DNA of 47,542 bases from JBLHGU01 sp047615875 (GTDB taxonomy: Bacteria > Pseudomonadota > Gammaproteobacteria > Arenicellales > CAJQKF01). A model generated the notes under the pieces. The model searched no databases, was not told the DNA's origin, and was given only the letters and a program-made list of their open reading frames with translations. The position numbers were made by a program, and so were the translations under genes. Where the stretch lies: contig JBLHGU010000019.1 of NCBI GenBank assembly GCA_047615875.1, forward strand, positions 1 to 47,542. Reading direction: 5' to 3'. Shown piece by piece: positions 41,005-47,542 of the stretch; position 1 is the first letter of the stretch; each line of letters starts with the position of its first letter.

Positions 41005-43101
41005 TTAGCCTTCTTGAGATTCCTGCAAAGCTTTCATACTTAGACGGATACGGCCTTGCTTGTCTACTTCAAGAACCTTCACTTTAACTGTGTCGCCTTC
41101 AGAAAGTTCATCACTTACTTTATTCACACGCTCGTGGGAAATTTGAGAAATATGCACCAGGCCATCTTTGCCGGGCAATATATTAACAAATGCACCAAAA
41201 TCCATCAGCTTAACAACGCGACCTTCATAAATTTTATCGACTTCGACATCCGCGGTAATCTGCTCAATGCGTAATTGTGCAGCTTTGGCAGCGGCCTTAT
41301 CTGCGGTAGCGATGCGTACTGTACCGTCATCATCAATATCAATAGTGGCGCCGGTAGATTCAGATATTGAACGAATGGTTGTGCCACCCTTACCGATAAC
41401 GTCACGAATCTTGTCTGAACTGATTTTCATGGTCAAAATTCGCGGCGCAAAATCAGAAATTTGATCACGTGGCTTATCTAATACTTTAGCCATTTCACCA
41501 AGAATATGAATACGCCCATCTTTTGCCTGAGTTAGGGCTACTTCCATAATCTCGCGATTAATACCCTCAATCTTAATATCCATCTGCAGAGCGGTAACAC
41601 CTTCATGGGTACCCGCTACTTTAAAATCCATATCACCTAGGTGATCTTCATCACCCAAAATATCGGTTAGAACTGCGTATCGATCACCCTCTTTGATCAA
41701 ACCCATGGCAACGCCGGCAACTGGTGCCTTAACATTTACGCCGGCATCCATCATGGAGAGACTGGCTCCACAAACAGAGGCCATTGAGGATGAACCATTT
41801 GATTCAGTAATTTCTGACACAACACGTAATGTGTAGGGAAAGGTTTCCGGATCTGGCAAAATTGCAGTAACTGCACGTTTGGCTAATTTGCCATGACCGA
41901 TTTCACGTCGTTTTGGCGAACCAACCCGACCAGTTTCGCCCACTGAATAAGGAGGAAAGTTGTAATGCAGCAAAAAGCTGTCACGATAATCGCCTTCAAG
42001 GGCATCGATAATCTGTGAATCTCGCTCGGTACCCAGCGTGGTAACAACAATAGCCTGGGTTTCACCGCGGGTAAAAACCACTGAACCATGGGTTCGAGGC
42101 AATATGCCGGTTTCAATTTTAATAGGTCGAACGGTGGATAGATCACGACCATCTATACGAGGTTGACCATCAAGAATACGACCGCGAACTACATTTTTTT
42201 CCAACGATTTGATGGCGTCTTTAATCGCGTCAACTTCATCAGCTGAAGTCTCTTCCGTAGTCAGGGCACCCATAACGCTTTGTTTAGCTGCAGTCATGGC
42301 ATCCTGACGGGCGACCTTTTCTGCAATCTGGTAAGCGTTGTTAACCTGATCGCCCGCAGCATTAGCTACTCGATCACTCATTTCCTGGTCTTTCTCTTCA
42401 GCAGCCCAATCCCAGGAAACTGTGCCACATTCAGCTACCAGTTCACGAATTGCACTAATTGCAGACTGCATGGCATCGTGACCAAACATAACAGCGCCAA
42501 GCATTTCCTCTTCAGTTAGCTCTTTCGCTTCAGATTCAACCATTAGAACGGCACTTTCAGTGCCGGCTACTATTAAATCCAGGCGAGATTCGGCTTTTAA
42601 AACTGAACGAGCAGGATTAAGCACATATTCGCCATTAATGAAGCCTACACGGGCACCACCAATTGGGCCATTAAAAGGCACGCCAGAGACACTCAGTGCA
42701 GCGGATGCACCCAGCATGGCGACCATATCAGGATCAATTTCAGGATCAACTGACATAACGGTGGCTACAATCTGAACCTCATTATTAAATCCAGCTGGAA
42801 ATAGCGGGCGAATTGGCCGATCGATCAGTCTAGCAGTTAAGATTGCCTTTTCTGCCGGGCGACCTTCACGCTTAAAAAAACCGCCTGGTATTTTACCGGC
42901 GGCGTAGGTTCTTTCTTCGTAGTCTACTGTCAGGGGGAAAAAATCCTTGCCTGAAGGTTTTCTGCTAGCAACTACTGTGACCATTACACAGGTATCACCT
43001 ATGCTGGCGATCACTGCACCACTGGCCTGTTTGGCAATTTCGCCGGTTTCCAAAGTAACTTGTTGGTTACCGTATTGAAAAGATTTTGTAATGCGAGACA
43101 C
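41005..43101 (-). CDS. pnp: Polyribonucleotide nucleotidyltransferase (PNPase)
   Basis: Phosphorolytic 3'-5' RNA-degrading enzyme and RNA-degradosome member. It has 698 residues. Two RNase PH domains (first: IASIGDTCVMVTVVASRKPS; second: RTHGSVVFTRGETQAIVVTT) surround a helical region; a KH domain (SDKIRDVIGKGGTTIRSISE) and a C-terminal S1 domain (YEGRVVKLMDFGAFVNILPG) follow. Motifs FFKREGRPAEKAILTARLID and PYTLRVVSEITESNGSSSMA are typical. The start is ATG 43101. A stem is present in its leader (43122-43141). Confidence 0.98.
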   Translation of the reverse strand: MSRITKSFQYGNQQVTLETGEIAKQASGAVIASIGDTCVMVTVVASRKPSGKDFFPLTVDYEERTYAAGKIPGGFFKREGRPAEKAILTARLIDRPIRPLFPAGFNNEVQIVATVMSVDPEIDPDMVAMLGASAALSVSGVPFNGPIGGARVGFINGEYVLNPARSVLKAESRLDLIVAGTESAVLMVESEAKELTEEEMLGAVMFGHDAMQSAISAIRELVAECGTVSWDWAAEEKDQEMSDRVANAAGDQVNNAYQIAEKVARQDAMTAAKQSVMGALTTEETSADEVDAIKDAIKSLEKNVVRGRILDGQPRIDGRDLSTVRPIKIETGILPRTHGSVVFTRGETQAIVVTTLGTERDSQIIDALEGDYRDSFLLHYNFPPYSVGETGRVGSPKRREIGHGKLAKRAVTAILPDPETFPYTLRVVSEITESNGSSSMASVCGASLSMMDAGVNVKAPVAGVAMGLIKEGDRYAVLTDILGDEDHLGDMDFKVAGTHEGVTALQMDIKIEGINREIMEVALTQAKDGRIHILGEMAKVLDKPRDQISDFAPRILTMKISSDKIRDVIGKGGTTIRSISESTGATIDIDDDGTVRIATADKAAAKAAQLRIEQITADVEVDKIYEGRVVKLMDFGAFVNILPGKDGLVHISQISHERVNKVSDELSEGDTVKVKVLEVDKQGRIRLSMKALQESQEG

Positions 43102-43121
43102 TGATAATACTCCGGATGAGT

Positions 43122-43141
43122 AACCGTCTAGATCGGCGGTT
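43122..43141 (-). promoter_or_regulatory. Weak stem in the pnp leader
   Basis: Arms of seven bases (one G-U pair) flank a TAGATC-type loop 21 bases before the pnp ATG. In enterobacteria a leader stem is cut by RNase III for PNPase autoregulation; the analogy is inference. Confidence 0.25.
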
Positions 43142-43153
43142 CTAAAGTGCGAA

Positions 43154-43173
43154 GGGAGCAGCCATCTGCTCCC
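43154..43173 (-). terminator. rpsO-pnp intergenic stem-loop
   Basis: Arms GGGAGCAG and CTGCTCCC pair perfectly around a four-base loop 19 bases after the rpsO stop. The following TTCGCACTTT is a weak U-tract, consistent with partial termination and readthrough into pnp. Confidence 0.6.
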
Positions 43174-43192
43174 TGAATTTGGGGGGATTAAT

Positions 43193-43462
43193 TTACTTAC
43201 GCAAACCGAGGCGGGAAATCAGGGAACGATACCGCTCCACACTTTCGCCTTTCAAATAATCGAGCAGTTTTCTGCGATGGTTAACCAATTTAAGCAGACC
43301 CTGACGGGAGTGGTGGTCATGAATATGGGTTTTGAAGTGGCCGGTCAAATCTTTGATTCGAGCAGTCATTAGAGCGACCTGCACTTCCGGGGAACCGGTA
43401 TCGCTGGTGCCAAGTTGATAGTCGTTAATAATTTCCGACTTCTGATCTACAGATAATGCCAT
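43193..43462 (-). CDS. rpsO: 30S ribosomal protein S15
   Basis: Primary 16S rRNA-binding protein of the small subunit, 89 residues, the usual size. Sequence KSEIINDYQLGTSDTGSPEV, VALMTARIKDLTGHFKTHIH, DHHSRQGLLKLVNHRRKLLD and ERYRSLISRLGLRK is highly conserved. The start is ATG 43462 with a GAGAG ribosome site. It has its own promoter and a structured leader, and is followed by pnp. Confidence 0.98.
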   Translation of the reverse strand: MALSVDQKSEIINDYQLGTSDTGSPEVQVALMTARIKDLTGHFKTHIHDHHSRQGLLKLVNHRRKLLDYLKGESVERYRSLISRLGLRK

Positions 43463-43486
43463 TTTTTTCTCTCAAACAGTAAAAGC

Positions 43487-43511
43487 CACAATGCTGCCAT
43501 CAGCATGTGTG
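43487..43511 (-). promoter_or_regulatory. Hairpin in the rpsO leader, near the ribosome site
   Basis: ATGCTG/CAGCAT, extended by four more pairs (CACA/TGTG) with one bulged base, gives a stem of about 10 bp, 25 bases before the rpsO ATG. It is a candidate S15 autoregulatory element. Confidence 0.45.
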
Positions 43512-43536
43512 GGGTAGGTAAATCTTGGGGAATATG

Positions 43537-43561
43537 AAAGACAACAGTTTGCGTTGTCTTT
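43537..43561 (-). promoter_or_regulatory. Hairpin at the 5' end of the rpsO leader
   Basis: Arms AAAGACAAC and GTTGTCTTT pair perfectly (9 bp) around seven bases, followed on the minus strand by CATATT. It begins about 13 bases after the predicted rpsO transcription start. It may also serve as the end of the infB-rbfA-truB message. Confidence 0.5.
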
Positions 43562-43580
43562 GGAATCACGAAACCCGCGT

Positions 43581-43609
43581 ATTCTAGCGGCGCAACCGGC
43601 GTCACTCAA
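43581..43609 (-). promoter_or_regulatory. Promoter of rpsO
   Basis: On the minus strand TTGAGT (43604-43609) and TAGAAT (43581-43586) are separated by exactly 17 bases, followed by a GC-rich discriminator (ACGCGGG), typical of ribosomal genes under stringent control. Start is about 112 bases before the rpsO ATG. Confidence 0.6.
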
Positions 43610-43645
43610 TAATAATTTCATATTTTTACTTCAAAATCCTCATAT

Positions 43646-44590
43646 TCAGGCCGCATTGCGAGAAACATGACTTCGAAATAGGCGTTTGGGGCTAACTTTG
43701 CCATCATCTGTCACTTCTCCCAGCCCCAGAAATCCGGATTCTGTACAATACAATCTAACCCAGCCTGACTTAGGCAACGAATTAGCACGGACACTTTGTC
43801 CCCGAACCAGGTAAAACGTTGCGTCCACAGACAAATCAATTCGCGGTAAATGGCCGAGACCGAGATCTGCTGAAATTAAATTCTCACGTCGATCCGGAAA
43901 ACCTTCGATGCCTTCCAGGTGGGCCAGCGTAACCGCGTCCTCCAACTTAAGATCACCCACGCCGGTGCGGCGTAAATCTTGCACATGTCCACCACAGCCG
44001 AGCGCTTCACCAAGATCCATGGCCAGGCTGCGCACATAAAACCCACGCGAACAAGTCATTTCAATATCAATAAATGGCAGATCAATTGCGCTCAAGTTGA
44101 GTTCATAAACGTTTACTGGCCGCGGTTCTCTTTCGATCTCGATACCCTGCCGAGCCAACTTATAGAGCGGTTGGCCCTGTTTTTTAATGGCGGAGAACAT
44201 CGGCGGAATTTGCTCAAATTCACCCCGAAAAGAGTCCATGGCAGACAGAATTTGTTGCTTAGTAACGCTCAAGGGCTTGTCTTCCAGCACATCCCCTTCC
44301 CGATCACCAGTAGCAGTCGTCTGCCCCAATCGAATTCTCGCCCAATAACTCTTGTCAGCATTAAGGAAGAAACTGGCAGCCTTGGTAGCTTCACCGAAGC
44401 AAAGTGGTAATAATCCAGTAGCAATAGGGTCGAGACTGCCAGTATGGCCACCTTTGCGCGCATTCAGCAAACGCTTGGCTATCTGTAGCGCACCATTAGA
44501 AGAAACGCCATCAGGTTTATCCAGCAACAACATGCCGGTGACAGGATCTCCTTTCTGTCGGGCCTGGCGACCGGATTGAAACTTACCCAT
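43646..44590 (-). CDS. truB: tRNA pseudouridine(55) synthase
   Basis: Makes pseudouridine 55 in the T-loop of tRNAs. It has 314 residues. Catalytic aspartate in HTGSLDPIATGLLPLCFGEA; further motifs GMLLDKPDGVSSNGALQIAK, KSYWARIRLGQTTATGDREG, GQPLYKLARQGIEIEREPRP and CSRGFYVRSLAMDLGEALGC. A C-terminal PUA-like segment follows. The start is ATG 44590, two bases after the rbfA stop. Confidence 0.97.
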   Translation of the reverse strand: MGKFQSGRQARQKGDPVTGMLLLDKPDGVSSNGALQIAKRLLNARKGGHTGSLDPIATGLLPLCFGEATKAASFFLNADKSYWARIRLGQTTATGDREGDVLEDKPLSVTKQQILSAMDSFRGEFEQIPPMFSAIKKQGQPLYKLARQGIEIEREPRPVNVYELNLSAIDLPFIDIEMTCSRGFYVRSLAMDLGEALGCGGHVQDLRRTGVGDLKLEDAVTLAHLEGIEGFPDRRENLISADLGLGHLPRIDLSVDATFYLVRGQSVRANSLPKSGWVRLYCTESGFLGLGEVTDDGKVSPKRLFRSHVSRNAA

Positions 44591-44592
44591 AT

Positions 44593-44949
44593 TTATTCAT
44601 CTTCGTGTTTGTTAACGGATTCTATGAGGCTAGAAAGTCGAATGCCACGGCTGATACTTTCATCCAGCTCAAATTTTAAACTGGGAAGGTGTTTTAATTG
44701 GACACGGCGGCTAAGTTGCTTGCGTAAAAACCCCTTTATTTCATTCAGCGTTTTCACCTCTTCATTGGCGTCATCCTTAGCCAAGCTGGTGACGTAAACA
44801 ATAGCGTGGCGTAGATCTCGACTCATGGAAACATCGGTAATGGATATGAGTTTAAGCTCACGACTATCCATCTCTCTGAGCAGAACATCCGCCAGCCCAC
44901 GACGCAATAGTTCGCCTACACGTCGCGTCCTTTCTGTTTCCTGATACAT
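44593..44949 (-). CDS. rbfA: Ribosome-binding factor A
   Basis: Binds the 30S subunit to help 16S rRNA 5' end maturation and cold adaptation. It has 118 residues; the KH-like sequence RTRRVGELLRRGLADVLLRE, LISITDVSMSRDLRHAIVYV and FLRKQLSRRVQLKHLPSLKF is typical. The start is ATG 44949, 53 bases after the infB stop. Confidence 0.96.
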   Translation of the reverse strand: MYQETERTRRVGELLRRGLADVLLREMDSRELKLISITDVSMSRDLRHAIVYVTSLAKDDANEEVKTLNEIKGFLRKQLSRRVQLKHLPSLKFELDESISRGIRLSSLIESVNKHEDE

Positions 44950-45002
44950 AGGCTTTAAATCCGTCGTGCGGAATTTTTACAACTGGTCAATGCGAAAAAG
45001 AT

Positions 45003-47542
45003 CTAAACGACGATCCGTTCTTCGACCAGTTCGTAAACCTCTATCTGGTCACCAGCTTTAATGTCGTTATAGTTTTTAACACCAATACCACACTCAAAAC
45101 CTGTGCGAACTTCGGCAACATCTTCTTTAAATCGGCGCAATGAATCTATCTGACCGTCAAAAATAACCACATTATCGCGCAATATTCGAACCGGCAGGTT
45201 TCGTTTAACGATTCCTTCCAGCACATAACAGCCTGCAACAGCGCCAATTTTCGCCACACGAAAAACGTCACGAACCTGAACCAGGCCAACCGCTTTTTCT
45301 CTTACAACCGGTCTAAGCATACCGGTCATGGCGGCCTTCACCTCATCCACTACATCATAAATAACATTATAGTAGTGAACATCAATACCTTCGGAATCAA
45401 TTAACTTTCTGGCAGTAGCATCTGCACGCACATTAAAACCAACAATAATGGCTTCAGAAGCCATGGCAAGATTAACGTCTGATTCATTTATGCCACCAAC
45501 CAAACCATGTACAACTTTAACTCGAATATCATCCCTGGACAGTTTCTCCAGTGAATCGGTTAATGCTTCCACGGAACCTTGCACATCTGTTTTGATTACC
45601 AGATTCAGGCTTCTTACTTCGCCCTCTTCCATTTGGGTAAACATGCTTTCAAGTTTGGTTTTTTGCTGACGGGCAAGCTTCACTTCCTTAAACTTACCTT
45701 GACGAAATAGTGCAATTTCACGAGCTTTACGCTCGTCACTCAACACCAGCACCTCATCACCTGCAACTGGCACCCCAGACAGGCCCTGAATTTCGATAGG
45801 ATCAGAAGGTCCTGCAACCTTTATAGGTCTGCCGGCAAAGTCATTCAAAGCGCGAACACGACCGCTTTCACGACCAGCAATCAAGGCATCACCTTTAACC
45901 AGAGAGCCTTCACGAATTAATAAAGTTGCTACCGGGCCACGACCACGATCAAGTCGTGCCTCGACAACCACCCCGACTGCGGGGCCATTGGGATTAGCCT
46001 TCAGTTCCATCACCTCGGCCTGTAACGACACAGCCTCAAGCAATTCTTCTACGCCTTCTCCTGTATGAGCAGATACAGGGCAAATCTGTACATCGCCGCC
46101 CCAGTCTTCTGGAACCACTTCGTGAGTAGTAAGCTCCTGTTTAACCCGATCAACATCAGAGCCTTCTTTATCCATTTTGTTAACCGCAACAATCATTGCG
46201 ACACCAGCCTGACGGCTATGATGGATTGCCTCAATTGTTTGTGGCTTCACACCATCATCACCGGCAACAACCAAAATAACCAGATCTGTAGATTGTGCAC
46301 CGCGGGCTCGCATGGCAGAAAACGCTTCATGACCAGGAGTATCAAGAAAAGTGATATCACCGTATTTGGTGGCAACTTTATACGCGCCAATATGCTGGGT
46401 TATTCCACCCGCCTCACCGGCCGCAACCTTGGTTTCTCTAATGCGATCTAACAGAGATGTTTTACCATGATCTACATGACCCATTACAGTCACAACAGGT
46501 GCGCGAAATACTTCTCCACCCTCACGATTGATTTCTTCAAGCAGTGCTTCCGGGTCACCTGAAGTAGAAGCCTTTGATGTATGGCCCATTTCTTCTACTA
46601 AAATAGTAGCAGTGTCCTGGTCGAGCACCTGATTAATAGTAACCATGGTACCCATTTCCATCATCTTCTTGATGACTTCTGCAGCCTTTACAGACATTGC
46701 AACAGCCAATTCACCAACGGTTATGGTTTCTGGAATACTTACTTCACGAATTACTGGTGCGGTTGGCTTTTCAAAACCATGTTTGCCACCACCGGCAGGG
46801 GCACGAGCAGAACCACCGCGACCAGAACCGCGAGATTTACGACGATTGGCACCTGGCACGACATGAAGCTGACCACCTTTTTCTTTCTTGAATTTTTTCT
46901 TCTTGCGACCTTTATCGCCACGTGCATCAGCGTCAGCGGCTGGTTTTGCAGGGGCAGCTGGCGTAGCAGCTACCACTTTTTCTTCAGCAGCTTTTTCAAC
47001 AACCGGTGCAACGGGCGGCTCTTTAACAGTGGTAGTAGATTCTGCCGTCTCAATCAATTTAGCTACAGGTTCTACAACAACGACAGACTCAACGGTCGAA
47101 TCATCGGCCACTAAAGGAGTTGGCAACGCCTGCTCGGAGCCAGCATTACTAATAGCTTCCGGGGCTTGTGGTTCGGCAACTTGGGCCTCTTCAACAGTTG
47201 CTACGACTGCATCGGTAGAAACGACATCAGCCGCTGTTTGCTCTGCAGCTGCCGCAGCTTCTTCAATAGCGGTCTGTTTTGCAGCTTCTTCAGCCTGCAA
47301 TTTTTCGCGAGCCTCGCGCTCACGGGCAGCTTCCTGATCGGCTTCTTTTTGCAAATCTGCACGCTTTACAAAAGTACGCTTCTTACGCACCTCAACATGC
47401 ACAGTGCGAGCAGCACCGGTCTTCGACGTCTGTTTAATTTCACTGGTTGTTTTACGCTTCAGTGTAATTCGATTTTTAGCCTTAGCTTCTTCAGCAGGAC
47501 GATCCCCCTTCAGATAACCTAATAACTTCTTTTTGTCTTCTT
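45003..47542 (-). CDS. infB: Translation initiation factor IF-2 (5' end cut by window edge)
   Basis: GTPase that brings fMet-tRNA to the 30S subunit. The frame continues past the GTG at 47402 to the right edge (EDKKKLLGYLKGDRPAEEAK, then ITLKRKTTSEIKQ), so at least 846 residues are present and the start lies outside. Downstream are a long Ala/Glu/Val-rich low-complexity linker, a basic KKKKFKKEKGG stretch, an IF2_N-type helical module (ETITVGELAVAMSVKAAEVI), the G domain (VMGHVDHGKTSLLDRIRETK, FLDTPGHEAFSAMRARGAQS, VAVNKMDKEG) and domains II, III and IV. The infB-rbfA-truB-rpsO-pnp order is conserved. Confidence 0.97.
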   Translation of the reverse strand, partial: EDKKKLLGYLKGDRPAEEAKAKNRITLKRKTTSEIKQTSKTGAARTVHVEVRKKRTFVKRADLQKEADQEAAREREAREKLQAEEAAKQTAIEEAAAAAEQTAADVVSTDAVVATVEEAQVAEPQAPEAISNAGSEQALPTPLVADDSTVESVVVVEPVAKLIETAESTTTVKEPPVAPVVEKAAEEKVVAATPAAPAKPAADADARGDKGRKKKKFKKEKGGQLHVVPGANRRKSRGSGRGGSARAPAGGGKHGFEKPTAPVIREVSIPETITVGELAVAMSVKAAEVIKKMMEMGTMVTINQVLDQDTATILVEEMGHTSKASTSGDPEALLEEINREGGEVFRAPVVTVMGHVDHGKTSLLDRIRETKVAAGEAGGITQHIGAYKVATKYGDITFLDTPGHEAFSAMRARGAQSTDLVILVVAGDDGVKPQTIEAIHHSRQAGVAMIVAVNKMDKEGSDVDRVKQELTTHEVVPEDWGGDVQICPVSAHTGEGVEELLEAVSLQAEVMELKANPNGPAVGVVVEARLDRGRGPVATLLIREGSLVKGDALIAGRESGRVRALNDFAGRPIKVAGPSDPIEIQGLSGVPVAGDEVLVLSDERKAREIALFRQGKFKEVKLARQQKTKLESMFTQMEEGEVRSLNLVIKTDVQGSVEALTDSLEKLSRDDIRVKVVHGLVGGINESDVNLAMASEAIIVGFNVRADATARKLIDSEGIDVHYYNVIYDVVDEVKAAMTGMLRPVVREKAVGLVQVRDVFRVAKIGAVAGCYVLEGIVKRNLPVRILRDNVVIFDGQIDSLRRFKEDVAEVRTGFECGIGVKNYNDIKAGDQIEVYELVEERIVV

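Noticed and set aside
46888..47337. Long plus-strand frame (149 codons) opposite infB
   Set aside because: It is the mirror of the Ala/Glu/Val-rich IF-2 linker; composition (Ala, Ser, Thr runs) follows from the repeated codons of infB.

Overview
The window is chromosomal DNA of a gammaproteobacterium, probably a free-living aerobe. The evidence is conserved gene order: queG | nnr-tsaE-ami-mutL-miaA-hfq-hflX-hflK-hflC-DUF2065-hisZ-purA, tRNA-Leu, rnr-rlmB; dcd-apbC | metG; and infB-rbfA-truB-rpsO-pnp. Also typical are a FimV-type polar hub protein, orn, and a MutL with an endonuclease-like motif. I see no transposase, integrase, phage gene, CRISPR array or rRNA. Both edges cut genes: an adenylate/guanylate cyclase-like protein on the left and infB on the right.

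Layout. 1-7.8 kb is mostly minus strand: cyclase (partial), fimV, leuB, aroC, dcd and apbC, with one small unrecognised plus-strand gene at 4565. 8.0-11.3 kb is a plus-strand run of metG, a soluble RnfB-like ferredoxin and nth, with touching or nearly touching genes. 11.5-16.2 kb is the accessory part: a bufferin-type RiPP operon (DUF2282 precursor, DUF692/MNIO enzyme, DUF2063 partner, DoxX membrane protein) ending at a clear terminator, then an ArsS-like radical SAM protein and an isopenicillin-N-synthase-like Fe(II) oxygenase. 16.2-32.3 kb is the conserved rlmB to nnr block on the minus strand, interrupted only by tRNA-Leu(CAG) on the plus strand. queG and a CmoA-like methyltransferase lie on the plus strand with orn between them. 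35.2-40.5 kb is a complete LIV-type ABC importer (two ATPases, two permeases, one periplasmic binding protein) next to a 4-hydroxybenzoyl-CoA-thioesterase-like hotdog protein. 40.5-47.5 kb is dtd plus the pnp-rpsO-truB-rbfA-infB translation and RNA-decay cluster.

Most of the window is ordinary housekeeping DNA. The most interesting segment is the bufferin operon. A secreted four-cysteine precursor, its multinuclear iron oxidase and its partner protein sit together. An 8-bp leader hairpin precedes bufA, and two stacked hairpins cover the start codon and first codons of bufB. That arrangement would make far more precursor than enzyme. Downstream are two further metal- and radical-based enzymes whose link to the operon is open. 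Other points worth checking are a CmoA relative that seems to lack the carboxy-SAM-binding arginine, a structured rpsO leader behind a good promoter, an operator-like inverted repeat at the importer promoter, and an in-frame hexanucleotide repeat in the Hfq tail.
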